Positions 22,896 to 34,425 of a DNA stretch of 64,000 nucleotides are shown piece after piece. The notes under the pieces were generated by a model. It saw only the letters and a list, made by a program, of their open reading frames with translations, ran no database searches and had not been told where the DNA came from. Each line of letters begins with the position of its first letter. The first letter of the stretch is position 1. Source of the stretch: Hyaloscypha bicolor E. Lineage: Eukaryota > Ascomycota > Leotiomycetes > Helotiales > Hyaloscyphaceae. The position numbers and the translations under genes are program-made. The stretch lies in the NCBI RefSeq assembly GCF_002865645.1, contig NW_020194684.1:2671030-2735029 (forward strand), given 5' to 3'.

Positions 22896-24138
22896 ATGCA
22901 GCACCTTGCACAGGTCATCGCGATCGGAGGCATATGCACTTCGACATGTCTGTCGTTGGTAACACCTTTTGAACGGGCAGCAAACGTGCCACCGGCCGAG
23001 TTCACTGCAAACCCCACACCTAGTAGAGGAGCCAAATACCTAGACTCGCCACGCTTCCGAATACACAACTACACCACAACCTCCGTTGCAAACACAGCAC
23101 TCACCAACCTAGAATTCGGCTACACTTGTTTCGTCGAAGATCTCGGCCGGCGTTCAGCGGGCTTGACAGTCAATGGAAGAGAACTGAGTGATAGCCCCTA
23201 CTGCAAAATGAACGTCTATAATGTCGGCTCCCTGGGTGCCAACACAGCAGCCAACACAGGAACGGAGTCCACTACAGGCCTCACATTTCTAAACGTCGTC
23301 ACTCAGTACCTTACAACACCCTCTCACCGTTCACGAATTCGGTCATGTGTTGGCATACACGGCAAAGTGGCGGGTGAACCAAATTCGCACAGGTGTTTGG
23401 CGGGAAACAATTGCGCAGTTCGTGGAGAACCTCACTCAGTCTGCGCTCATGCTAGAGGGAAGTACAATCAAAGTGAAAGCGACTCGCTGGTTGATATCAA
23501 CAAAGTGATTTCCGACTCTTTCCAGGTGATTGTGGACGGGACTTCAGGTTCGGGAATTATTACCAAGCATCTCCGTTCTCCACCTATCTGACGAATAACC
23601 CGGACACCATCACTGGTTTGGGATGGTCGTTGTTCCCTGCTGTATGGACGAAGTATAACCGTGATAGTAACAAGACCCCGCTTCACATCCTTGAGTGGCT
23701 GGCTGCTCGGACGAGGATTCAGACAGTGGTGGGACGGTACTGGGCAAGGGTAGCGTAGGTGGGCACTGGGCATAAGGAAATGCAGGCTGCGTTCCAGAGA
23801 AGTAGGAAGAGTTTAAATTATGCAAATTTGGATTCCCAGGGGAGTGGGAAGTATAGAGTCAAGATATATAGGAGCAAGCACAGGAGCAATTACTGTCAGT
23901 GACGGTCACTAGAAATGCGCCGTTCATTGATACGCTTGCGATTTCGGGATCGGGTGGTGTAAGATATTTGGATGTGAAGAACGACACCGTTGAGGCTACT
24001 GTTTGAAGTGGAGAAGAGGCTGCTTTGGTAATTGCGAACACGCCAAATGCCTTGGTGTTGTGTGATCCGTTCAAGCTTACTACAGACCTCAACAAGGAGT
24101 TTGGCTATCAGTTGCAACTCGCGGATGCAACTGCTTGA
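22896..24138 (+). pseudogene. Secreted HEFGH-motif protein (resembles fungal DUF6055 proteins), broken
   Basis: The first 145 residues are open: signal peptide MQHLAQVIAIGGICTSTCLS, then LDSPRFRIHNYTTTSVANTA, YTCFVEDLGRRSAGL and MNVYNVGSLG. Near 23322-23331 the frame slips and the neighbouring frame carries TVHEFGHVLAYTAKW (HEFGH codons 23332-23346, a zinc-protease-like H-E-x-x-H). It slips back at about 23430 (ARGKYNQSESDSLVDINKVI) and again at about 23560 (YLTNNPDTITGLGWSLFP). TAG at about 23755 and TGA inside VEATV-SGEEAALVIANTP (about 24011) add stops. The C-terminal beta-rich part ends at TGA 24136-24138. The family name is from memory and only moderately sure; the decay is certain. Confidence 0.7.
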
Positions 24139-24369
24139 AGAGTTGTCCAACGAATGGCTCAAGGCCGAAAGGGTGAGATAGATATGCATAAAAGATACAT
24201 TGCAATATATGCACGTCTCAAAATCCAAGGGCGTTAAGTTAGGTAACGAAAATTAGGGTTGAGATGCGGAGGTACTGACTAAAATTGCAACTGCACACGT
24301 TGTAATAAGACAAGGAGACAAGGCCGTTTTACGTTTTAAGATATTGAAGACAAGAGGGGGAGGGGGTTA

Positions 24370-24916
24370 ATCGTTCGGCGCTTCCCACCTAGTCTCGCTT
24401 AGTGACACTCGCTAGGTGAGGGCCACTAATACGCAAAACACAGCAATACGCAAATCTGAGATTTCGGTAGTACCTTACAAGAAATTGCCCTTTAAATTCT
24501 CATAATACAACGTATCAAAAAAATGTCTAAGTAATAGGAATTAATCCCGAGACTAAGGTCCTTTCATCTATTAAATTTAAAGAGCAAAAATTAAAGGCGT
24601 TGCTATTTTTGAACTTTGCATAGTTTTCTTGTATAAATTCGTATAGGGCAAATCGGGCAGATTTGTATTATAATAACGCCTTAATTTTTTAGTCTTAAAA
24701 CCTGCTAAGCTAAATAGCCTATATATTAGGATTAATCCTTCTTACTTAAATACTATTTTAATACGTTGCGTTTTGAGAATTTAAAGGGCGAAAAAGGGAG
24801 GTGGGGTGCCACCAAAATCTCAGAGCTGCGCATTGCTGGGCTTTGCGTATTGGTGGCCCAGGGCCCTCACCTAGTGAGTGTCACTGAGCGAGACTAGGTG
24901 GGGAGCGTCGAACGAT
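24370..24916. mobile_element. TIR element (MITE-like), 547 bp, with TA target duplication
   Basis: The left end 24370 (ATCGTTCGGCGC...) and right end 24916 are inverted repeats for about 130-150 bp. Both carry CCACCTAGTCTCGCT, AGTGACACTC, CTAGGTGAGGGCC, a CAATACGCAAA-type block, CTGAGATTT and CCCTTTAAATTCTC in the same order from the ends. A TA dinucleotide flanks each side (24368-24369 and 24917-24918), as for Tc1/mariner/pogo-type insertion. The central 24500-24770 is very AT-rich with no open frame, consistent with RIP-type mutation. No transposase is present, so mobility would need a helper. Confidence 0.8.
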
Positions 24917-25116
24917 TAGGGGTTTCGAGATGCCTGTTCAAAGTCAAGCCACAGCTCCTAATTTAGAAAGTTGCGGCTGGGATGCCAGTTTGTGTGCGTG
25001 GGGCTGAAAAACGAAACCGTGAGCTGCATCCACCTCTTCGAGCACGAAAGGGAACCAAGACCTCAAGGACTGAAGGATGTTTCCTTCAGACTACGACGTC
25101 CTTTACCGTCAATATC

Positions 25117-28100
25117 ATGTCCGGCGCTGAAGCAATCCTTGTGCTTGGCGTCGTATCCTCAGTCATTGCTGTCGTCGACGGAACAAAGCAAGTGTACGAC
25201 GCGGCTGCGAACGCAGAAGGCCTTCCCGAAGCTTTTCGGGAGGTTGCAGAACGACTGCCAATAGTCCGAAATATTCTGGCGTCTGCGGAGAAACATATCC
25301 GCGATGGCGATATCGACGAAAGTTCATGCAAGGCAATGAAGCCTGTCATTGAGCGTTGTAGGAAGAGGGCTGAGAATTTGGACATGCTGTTCAGAAAGGT
25401 CATCCCACCAGGCGATGCTTCACGACCAGAACGATACCTGAAAGCCGTCAGAACACTGGGAAAAGGGGGCAAAGTCGAGACACTGATGATGGGGATGTTG
25501 GAGGATACTCAGCTTCTGACGTCTGATTATGGGTTGCAGGCATTCACCAAAGACCAAATGGAGCAGATTGCCAAGGCTCTGAAAGAAGTGTCTGACATCA
25601 AAATATCGGTGCCTGACTCCGGATTTCACGATTCCACGACTACAACGAATATTCTCGGGGACGTACACGGAACTCAGACCATTAACAACGTTGAAGGGAA
25701 CCAGTACCTTGCGACAGGGTCCGCCAAGCAGTACAATGCAACCACAATGTCGTTTGGTAAGGACAACTGAATGAGGGGCAATGTTTGTAGTTAATACTGT
25801 CTTGGTAGAAATGAAGGATGCCAATTTCCATGCACAAACACAGAATTTCTTCCCGTCATCAGCTCACAGGAGTAAGTTTGAATTCATTACAGGCTAGTTC
25901 GTTCGGTTCGGCGGAAAGCAGACTAAAACAGGACTGATGCTTCTTTTGATTTAGCATATAGGGGATTACGGGAAGAGTGCGAAGAAGGTATAGTTCTTCT
26001 GCTCCCGATCCTTCTTCTCTACAAGCCTGACAAGCCAGATTTTCTGGAACTTCTAGGGTTCCCTGAAATGAATGAACGATACGAGAATATCACCGAAGCT
26101 CATGCACAGACTTTTCGCTGGATATACGAGAATCCGGACCTTAAATTTATGAACTGGTTGAGAAAGGGCGAGGGAATTTACTGGATCAGCGGCAAAGCGG
26201 GCTGTGGGAAGTCCACTCTCATGAAACATCTGTATGAGAATCCCAAAATGCGCCAAAGTCTTCCTTCCGACATCGAGAACATATGTGTCGCCGGATTCTT
26301 TTTCCACGACCGGGGACCTCATCCACTGCTCAAGTCGCAGGAGGGACTTTTTCGCGCCATTTTACACAGAATTCTATCACGGTACCAACAATTAATTTCG
26401 GTCGTTCTACCCCGTCAATTTGCGATATTTTCGAAGAGGACAGATCGAATCCAGAACGGAGGATGGCAGTGGACATTATCAGAGTTGAAAACAGCATTCA
26501 GAGCACTCGTCAACCAGAAAGTCTTGAGTCTTCGTCTTTGTCTGCTCATTGACGGCCTTGATGAATTTTCAGGGGAGCACAAAGATATCATCGCCGTCCT
26601 TGACGAGCTCGCTCACCCCCCGAGTGATTCCGTACAGGTGCAATTTTGCCTCTCCAGTCGGCCTTTACTTGCGTTCGAGAATGCTTACTCGATGCACCGG
26701 CACCTCAGGGTGCAAGACCTGACTGCGGGGGATATCAAAAAGTATGTCACAGACGAATTCAACAAAGATGTCCACTTAAAAGAACTCGCTACCAATGACA
26801 GGGTGACCTCGGACCAAATAATGGAAGAAATCCTCGAAAAGGCGGAAGGGGTTAGTCCACATCTTTTTCAAAGCCCTCTCTTAGATGTTCTGAGAGGTGT
26901 GCGAACTTTTGTTTGACATCTCTCAACTCACGTGGACTAATCAAATGTTTAGTTAGTCCGAAAAGCTGCTGACTCTTTGGTATTTCTAGGTTTTTTTGTG
27001 GGTCACACTGGTAGTCAACTCACTGATCAAAGGCTTGGAAGATGGTGACGATATGAAGGACCTCCAAGGACGGCTGTCAGAACTCCCAGCCGGTCTAAAA
27101 CCACTTTATCAAAGGATGGTTGAAAATATCCAGCCACGCTACCACGAACAAGCGGCCCAGCTCTTTCGAATTGTTGACATCGCAGCGTCTCCATTGACTC
27201 CACTTGCACTATCATTCATTGATGAGGACCCAAAAGCTGCTCTTTCCGTCAAACATGAGGTATTTTCTGATGACGAGATCAAACGGCGACATATCTTGGT
27301 AGCTAAGCGTCTGAAAAGTCGCTGCGCAGGGTTAATTGAGATAAGTGTGTCGAAGGGAGAACGTGGGGGGGCAGGGATTCGCCGAGATTTCAAGTATCAA
27401 TTGGAAGTATCAAAGGGTACAATTCCTGCACTTGACAGTTAAGGAGTTTTTGGTTTCAGACAAGATGCAAAACTGGCTCGCAACTAGACCCTCTACCAAT
27501 ATCCCGAACATCCATGTTGGGATACTGACATGTGTTATCCGACAACTACAGGTTACTGCCTGTGCCCAATTTCACCGCTACGATCAAGAAACGAAAAACC
27601 GCGAAATATATTTCGACGCAGACCTTTGGTTCTTCTCTTTCGTACACGGGGGTATCATCAGGTTGATATTTTTTCACGCACTTCGAATCGAAATTCTGCA
27701 TCACAGATCCCAGCTAATTTATCTCGAGGCTCTTGATAAATTGTTGCAAGACTCGGTGGAATCAAACCCCCCCAGAGTTTTGGAGCCAGAGAAGAGCACA
27801 AAAGAAGAAAGACCGCCGCATTGGACAACTTTCCGTTATGTTGACTGGTTTGAGCCAGCCCAGTGGCAGAGCGATTATGCAGCCTATCTGGTAACCATTG
27901 GCATGACTCGAGCTGTCATTGACAAAATTCGTGCCGACTATAACCCTTCATTGAAGCCAGGCAGACCTCTACTCCATTACGCTATTACCACCCTAGCACC
28001 CGAGTACGCAATAGATCTTCGGAACGAGAGGGATACGGTAGACCCGGAGATAGTCGAAGAGCTTTTGAAGCAGGGTTGTGATCCGAACCAATCATTGAAC

Positions 28101-28562
28101 AGATTGCGAGATGGGATCATGACTTCCGCTCCTGGCAAAACCACCTGGCAAGGCGCTCTGATCCATATCTGGCGGCGATTTTGCCTCATGCCAGGAACCG
28201 ATAATATAGCGAGACAATATTATGAAAAACTATCGGAACAGGCTGCCGCAATGGACGATCTACGTTTGAGATGGGTGAAGTCTTTCAAACTGTTAGTGGA
28301 ATATGGCGCGGATTTGAAAGTGAGAGTCGTTGTTCCTGAAGATGAAGATGCAATAAATTGCTTCAAGATGTCGGCGTTGTCAATCTTCATGGACGCGTTT
28401 GCTGGATTCGAGCATCAGCTAGTCAAAACAACTCGAGAGCTACTGATTTCAAAGGGTGTGACAGAGTTGAAACAACGAGTATCGTCTGAGGACATGGAAA
28501 CCTCATCTAGTGTAAAAAGGGGGGCTGGCTCCCGATTAGCATGTTGTTGTAATCCTAGCTAG
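25117..28562 (+). CDS. NLR-type protein: SesA domain, NACHT ATPase, helical C-terminus (one frameshift)
   Basis: Exons 25117-25756, 25809-25871, 25955-25987, 26039-26850, 26990-28562, about 1040 residues. Residues 1-150 are a SesA-type domain (MSGAEAILVLGVVSSVIAVV, LPEAFREVAERLPIVRNIL). A Gly/Asn/Gln linker follows (HGTQTINNVEGNQYLATGSA), then YRGLREECEE-DFLELLGFPEM leading into NACHT: Walker A GKAGCGKST (297-305), Walker B LCLLIDGLDEF, VQVQFCLSSRPLL (sensor-like R), EKAEG-VFLWVTLVVNSL across the last intron. VQFLHLTVKEFL and weak repeat-like helices end the protein. At 27365-27371 a G7 run has one base too many: exon 5 is 1573 nt (3n+1), and dropping one G joins both halves into one frame. 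Such fungal NLRs act in non-self recognition and cell death. Confidence 0.82.
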
Positions 28563-28846
28563 AATAGGAGTTGTAATGTAATATCCAAGGCTGATATCAG
28601 ACTCTGGAGGCCATGTCCTTATTTGAATATTCAGTAGCCCTCCGCAGGAGAGCTCACTCACAAGCTAACAAGAATACACAAGCTGGGATCACGGTCGCTC
28701 GTGGAAACACAATGCCGACGAAAAGTTCTTGTTAAAATAATAGACAGGTTGCTTGAATCTTATAGAAACCACTGCTCGCTCAAAATTGACTTCAACACCG
28801 AGATGGTGGATACCTGATTTGTTTTTAACTCTACGTCTAACTTCAA

Positions 28847-30514
28847 TCACGACAAGAACTTCGTGACCGCCTCCGCGAACTTTTCCGGTTTCTCAACCAT
28901 AGGCAAGTGGCCAGCACCCTCAATGACAGTGTACTCAGCACCATTACTTCCATAAGCACCAGCCATCTCCTTCATAGTCCCGGGCAGGACTCCATCCCCA
29001 CTTCCCACCAAAAACATGCCTTTGACATTACTAGCCCTCATCTCCCGCTTCAAATCATACTCAAAAAGAGCAACTACGCTCTTTTTGAAACCTTCAAGGC
29101 TGTTGGTCTTCACCATCTCCTTCACCTCATTACAGGTCTTCTCCATTGCACCTCCATCATAACTCTCCTTCACAAACCATCTTCGGACTGTGATCTCCGC
29201 CAACTCTTCACCAACAATCTTCTCGCCACTAGCAGCCGAAGCGTCCTCCTTCTCTGCAAGCGCGATACGCTCGCCCCATGCTTTCGAATTGCCTGCCGGG
29301 GACTTACTGCTTGTGTCGCAGCTGATGAATGATCCCACTCGTTCTGGGTATTTCAGGGCAACGTTGAGGGTCGTGCAGCCTCCGAGCGACACACCAATCA
29401 CTGCTGCGGCCTTCTTCACACGGAAAGCATCGAGTAATGCAATGACATCACCGGCTAGCACATCAACGGTGATCTTCTGGGTACCGCAAGAAGAACCTCT
29501 CCCTCTACTCATGTATCTCAGGATACGGTAATTTTTATTGGCTGGAGAAGAAAAGAAGGAGGCTACGAAGCCATCCCAGATTCCGTACTCGACGAGAATA
29601 GAATTAACGAGCACAATCACTGGGGCGTCAGGATCTGACGAACCTTCGAGGCGGTATGGTAGTTCCACGCCATCTTTCGTGGTTACGAAGCTCTCAATTG
29701 CACCATTCCCGCCTGCTCTGCTTAGAAATGTCTTCGTCAACGATTGTTTCTCGTCGGATGAGTGCCATTCCGCCAGACTCGGAGCCAAGTACCGTGGTGC
29801 AGGGCCAAAAGTATAATATAAATTGTAGACTCGACGTCTCTTGTCCTTCACCACCTTCGTCATAATCTCCTTATTCCAGGGTGTCGTAGTCGCCGCAACA
29901 AACTCGGGGCCTCCAAGACCGTTCTTCGGCGCATATTCGTGAAGGGCAAGATACTCGACAGGAGAATTTGGATCAATCGAGCTCGTAACAAATCTTCGTG
30001 TGCGAAGCCATCCCGGGACTTTAGACAGCAAATCAACATGCTCTTCCCTATACCACCTATCCAATTCCTCCTTCATGCCGGCACCATCATGCAAATCCAA
30101 AAACACAGCAACCACAACATTCCCCTCCCCCTCATTCTCCACCTTCTCCAATACCTTGAACTCCTTACTCTCTCTACTCTCAACAAAATCATACAGCTTC
30201 CTATCAACCTTGATCTTAGCCATCGTATCTGCCTCCCGCTGGCTCTTGACAGGCTGATCCCGCAACCGCAGATATGTATCCCTCGTCAGTTCCGCCATGT
30301 CCGTGATATCGTAGACAGCCATCCATTCCGGTTTCGTTTCCGTGGGTGCAGTGCTCTCGAGGTCGGAGGCGCGGTAGCGGAAGCCGTTCGTGAAGAAGGG
30401 GATGCGCAGACGGGTTGGGCCGTGCTCGTTGTTGTACCAGTCGTGGAATTGGGAGTCTGGCAGCTCAGGCTTGGGCTGCATGGTAACGTAGAGGATTCCG
30501 GGCGTGGGTGCCAT
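28847..30514 (-). CDS. EthD-like domain fused to an alpha/beta hydrolase
   Basis: One intact 555-residue exon. The N-terminal ~230 residues contain two EthD/dimeric alpha-beta-barrel units: GILYVTMQPKPELPDSQFHDWYNNEHGPTRL and, again, LDRWYREEHVDLLSKVPGWLRTRRF. The C-terminal half is an alpha/beta hydrolase of the enol-lactonase-like type: DGVELPYRLEG, LVNSILVEYGIWDGFVASF, RILRYMSRGRG, the nucleophile elbow AVIGVSLGGCTTL, MFLVGSGDG with the acid and VIEGAGHLPMVEKPEKFAEA with the histidine. All three catalytic positions are present. The fusion suggests a small cyclic or polyketide-like ligand bound by the EthD part and ring-opened or deacylated by the hydrolase, but this is inference. No pathway gene is next to it. 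Confidence 0.82.
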   Translation of the reverse strand: MAPTPGILYVTMQPKPELPDSQFHDWYNNEHGPTRLRIPFFTNGFRYRASDLESTAPTETKPEWMAVYDITDMAELTRDTYLRLRDQPVKSQREADTMAKIKVDRKLYDFVESRESKEFKVLEKVENEGEGNVVVAVFLDLHDGAGMKEELDRWYREEHVDLLSKVPGWLRTRRFVTSSIDPNSPVEYLALHEYAPKNGLGGPEFVAATTTPWNKEIMTKVVKDKRRRVYNLYYTFGPAPRYLAPSLAEWHSSDEKQSLTKTFLSRAGGNGAIESFVTTKDGVELPYRLEGSSDPDAPVIVLVNSILVEYGIWDGFVASFFSSPANKNYRILRYMSRGRGSSCGTQKITVDVLAGDVIALLDAFRVKKAAAVIGVSLGGCTTLNVALKYPERVGSFISCDTSSKSPAGNSKAWGERIALAEKEDASAASGEKIVGEELAEITVRRWFVKESYDGGAMEKTCNEVKEMVKTNSLEGFKKSVVALFEYDLKREMRASNVKGMFLVGSGDGVLPGTMKEMAGAYGSNGAEYTVIEGAGHLPMVEKPEKFAEAVTKFLS

Positions 30515-31208
30515 CTTGTCTGTTGCAAAGGTGGAGGTGGAGTTGGAGATGTGATGTTTGTCGGTGATCTCAATTGAGGATTTGAGGTTCTCAAAAGTGG
30601 TCGAGTGGGAGAAGAGGGGGAAGGCAGAGAGAGAAACTCTTCACAGAGGGAGGAATCCCGCTGTCGAGCCCCTCCCCCACCATTGTCCTATGGAGTTGAC
30701 GGATTGTTACGTAGTGCTGCAGTTCGGTACTTGAGGCGGGTTTTTCTTTAGCCACGCGAAAGCTCAGCCGTGGCACGTGACCTGCTCCATCTTTTCCATC
30801 TCATGTTCCCCCCATACATGGAACGGAAGCAAAGATATATCCCTTGAGAAGACGAAGATACTTATAGAACGGCGATTTCAGCTCACATCTTTTGTGATCC
30901 CTTCAACTAGGTGGTGAGAAAGTTTACCCCTGGCTAACCGAGATAGGGGAAGCCTGGATATCAATGGATGTATGCAAATGCAACACAAATACCGGTAGAT
31001 TAATATCTGACGATAAACGCCAACTGTACCTCGCATTCTGTGCTGTTTTTCCCAGGATAGAAAAATGCCCGATTTATCTACCCATCCAAAAACTCAAAAG
31101 ACCATCCCAATGCCAGCTCCTACGCCATCCATGCCGAGCCTGAAAGCTCACGCTGCTTTTCTATGCAAATACTGCCGCCCATTACACTCACCAATACAAG
31201 TCCAAACG
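30515..31208. other. Intergenic, nothing recognised
   Basis: Promoter side of the EthD-hydrolase and 3' side of the seven-TM gene. Confidence 0.45.
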
Positions 31209-32991
31209 TCAAGACCTATTATATGACTCGTATTCAACCTCAAACACTTGCTCAATCATCACCCGAATCCCGCCTAATTTCACCATCCCTTCAGCATCCA
31301 CGTTGTAGAAAAAGTCTCCTGGGTGATGTTCGGAGTCGTGCATCTTCTGGGCTGAGATGTGCGTTGTGATTATTGCTCGGCCAAGGCTCTTAGTCTCACT
31401 GTCCTTCTGTTCCTCATCGTCGTCTTCGACTTCATCACCACTCAAGGCTGCTGATGGGAAACAAATCTCATCCAAACTCGGTGAATTTGGAGGAGTTGGT
31501 ACGGTGCGGAAAAACTCAAGTCGAGCTAAGCTGAGCTCACATTTGATATGCTTCTCTTCCACAGCAGAATTTGCTCTCTGCGCCTTGGTTTCTGTGATTT
31601 TGCCATTCTGATCGATGGCGAGATCACGGCGAATCGTCTCAGTATGTATATTCTGCGTTGTTTGGGATGAGGAAAATGATGGCGTTGCCACATTCGATTC
31701 ATTCACCACGGCGTCCTCCGGAGGATGCGAGGTCTTTGTACTTGGTGGGCCATTCAGAGTTACCCAGCCTCGGATTAGCGTTGAAAATACGACGTCGATG
31801 TTACAACAGAGGAGAAAGATCCAGGCGGGTTCTCCATGCAGGGCAAGGAGAATAGTGAGGTTTGTCAATGAAGCGACTAGTGTGAGAACGCAATTGAGAA
31901 GGGAGCGTAGGCATATTGTTCGGAGGAGCGGATTGCGGGCTTGGCTGTGCCTGCATATTGCTGGGGGTGAAGTTAGCTTGATGAAGGTAGAGGGTAGAGG
32001 CCTTTTTCTTTCCTGAACAGACGGGCGTGGCATCAGATATTTGAGGATTGTTTTTGAGGACGCACGCTCTGAGGGTAAAGAATATGAAACTCACCTCGCA
32101 GTGGAATGGCGAAGAGCAGGGTAAGGTACAGATTCAGAGCTGCGTCGAGTACAATAAAGACGATCAGTGGCTGTGATTTCACGCCGATGATACACATTCC
32201 ATTTGGAGTGAAGTATGAAATCCGGTGAATCACATTGAGGGCAATCGCGACACAGTAGGGGACTAGGGTAGTCGGTCAGTTCCAGGTGGTAGTGGTGTTG
32301 GGGAATAATTACCGAGTATGACGAAGAGATTAAAGCAGTAGAGCTTCGATTGAACCCGAGATTCATTCAATTTTCTGGTGATATACTTTGACCATCAGTT
32401 TGTTTGCTAGTGGAACATTCAAACGCCCTCGAACTTACTATTTTCTCGACAAGGCAGTAATATATGAACTATGTTTTGGAATAAATATCTGGCATGAGAT
32501 GTCTCCCAGGACACATACCAACTTTACGTGCTTCAGTACTTATGTTAAAAAACTCGGAGTTAAACTTACTTTACTTAACATGTAGCAAACTAAACATAAA
32601 AGGATAGCTGACGAGCAGGTCTTCAGGCTCGAGTTAACTCCGAGGCCAAATATCAAGACGGCAGTCCCAACGATGAACACAATTGAGTTCACGTATGTTA
32701 CGAAGATTGCTCAATTTAGTTAGTGGCTGTTGTAGAAATTGCTGGAAGATGGCTTACTCCATATTGTCGGCGGGACTCTCGTCCACCTCAAGTCTCTAGT
32801 GGCTTGGATTCTCCGTTCTACATGATGATTGTCAGGAACACTCTGCTGAGGATAGAGACTGATGTCCTACTTAAACAGATCGATGATATAGAAATCATCA
32901 ATAGTAATAGAACAGCAAATGCAGCTAGCCCCGCTCTAGAGATCTCCTCGGGATCATAATTCCCGCGGGGATGCGGGAGTGAGGAGGTCAT
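31209..32991 (-). CDS. Seven-transmembrane integral membrane protein, unknown function
   Basis: Complement of seven exons: 32871-32991, 32758-32817, 32570-32709, 32439-32468, 32313-32385, 32095-32262, 31209-31960; every junction keeps frame and the sum is exactly 448 codons (447 residues). TM segments: GLAAFAVLLLLMISISSICL, FVTYVNSIVFIVGTAVLIFG, ILLCLVCYMLSK with FIYYCLVEKI, FNLFVILGVPYCVAIALNVI, PLIVFIVLDAALNLYLTLLF, SLLNCVLTLVASLTNLTILL and EPAWIFLLCCNIDVVFSTLI. A 170-residue Ser/Glu-rich cytoplasmic tail follows, containing the acidic EVEDDDEEQ. The pattern matches an uncharacterised ascomycete seven-TM family that I recognise only by its recurring VEKx and GEPxWxxLMxCNxD blocks. One exon is only 30 nt. 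A receptor-like role is possible but unproven. Confidence 0.78.
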
Positions 32992-34115
32992 GGTAAGCTT
33001 TCCCGCCTGAACGGGATCTGTGGAGTGGGGTTTTACCGCTTGTGTGGGGCTCGACTTTGTTCTTATAAGACGCCCATGCATTCCACTCTTCAATACAGAC
33101 AGATTGTGCCCCTCTCCACCATCGTGCATCTGCATCGAAATCCAATATTCCAATTTGACCCTTTGAGAGCGAATTTCAGGTGATTTCAGTTAGGGGTAGC
33201 AACTGAACCGTGTCTCATTGGATCAATGAACGACATCTCGTGTTCCGAACTCACTCCGTATCCTAAAATATATCACAGCGTTTTCTGCACTGGCGGGACT
33301 GGCCAGAGCTTCCGCAAGACGGAGGGTGTGTTTTGCGTGGACAGATCCATTGGGTGGGATACGAATTCCAACGCAATACTCGCCTCTAAAATGATCACAA
33401 ATGTGAAAGCGTTTCTTGTCTCGAGACAATTGGCTTGTTTCTTCATATGCACGTAGGCAGCCTCACCGATTGGCTTGGGTGTCACGGCCCTTTTTTGATT
33501 TGTGGCGTTTGTGACGGAGTGTGCGGGGGATGTGCGACAGGGATCTCCAGCGGGATCAGAAGAGTCCCGCACAGTCTTGGATACCTCGTGCCTACTCGTC
33601 ATGATTCTGCTCCCAGTTGTGTGAAGTACTTTTTGGTAGATGGGGCGTGCATGACAAGACCACTGCGGAGCTAGTATCTGTATCTTGACTCGGGGCCGGG
33701 TCGGGTCGGGTCGGGAAGGTATCAAGTACCTACGATGATTTGGAAGCATAAATTCCGAGCCCCAAGTTTCAAGGCAAGGCAAGGCAAGACTTTCGGCACC
33801 ATGAACGTCTCCTGCAACTTGGAATGACGGTGACCAGGCCGAGAGAACTTGTGAACCCGAAACCCATGAACAATATCACTCTTTTGTGGAAGATGCAAGG
33901 AAAATCCCTGAATTTTCTATCAATAGTCCTTTGCAGCAGCCCTTATTCACATCCCCCTCCCTTATTCGATCCCTGTGAGAAGAAAGAATACGATGATAAG
34001 ACCTTAAGCCAATGTTACACAGAAATGTGCGGGACGAAAGGTGATGTATCAGTATTGTATCTCCAGAGACTTGGGCGAATGAGCGTGAAGTCCTCCTTTA
34101 CCGAAAAGCTGTCCT
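32992..34115. other. Intergenic with short simple repeats
   Basis: No gene supported. GGGTC/GGTCG tandem copies lie at about 33696-33714 and four CAAGG units at 33770-33789. Confidence 0.45.
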
Positions 34116-34386
34116 ACCGTAAGCGGAGGCCTCCGCTTACGGTTCATAGTCGTGATACACACCCACCAAATTTGTTAGCGAATCCAGCCTGAAAATCAAC
34201 CCCTCGATTCATTTCTTTAATAGCCAGCACACTTAGGTTCCCTTAAAAAATAACATTAATTAATGCGCAGTCTATAGGATTATCCTCTATAAAATTGTAA
34301 AAATTAATTGTCCTTGCTATAGAAATTAACATAGAAAACGTTGATTTTCGGCCCCGACTTCGGTGCATCACGACTAAGCGGAGGCG
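34116..34386. mobile_element. Short palindrome-ended element (MITE-like)
   Basis: The termini GCCTCCGCTTA (from 34129) and TAAGCGGAGGC (34374-34384) face each other. Inside them, both sides carry TAGTCGTGAT/ATCACGACTA and CTGAAAATCAAC/GTTGATTTTC blocks in mirrored order, with an AT-rich centre. A second, inverted copy of the terminus directly abuts the left end, producing the 28-bp perfect palindrome 34116-34143. No open frame. Boundaries are approximate. Confidence 0.5.
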
Positions 34387-34425
34387 CGTGCCATGAAAGA
34401 ATTACTTTGCTGGTGCAGTGAGGTA

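Noticed and set aside
24360..24920. CRISPR-like or tandem repeat structure
   Set aside because: The repeated blocks are inverted and at the two ends only, which fits a TIR element; CRISPR is not expected in fungi.
29939..30577. 212-residue plus-strand open frame
   Set aside because: Antisense shadow of the intact EthD-hydrolase exon.
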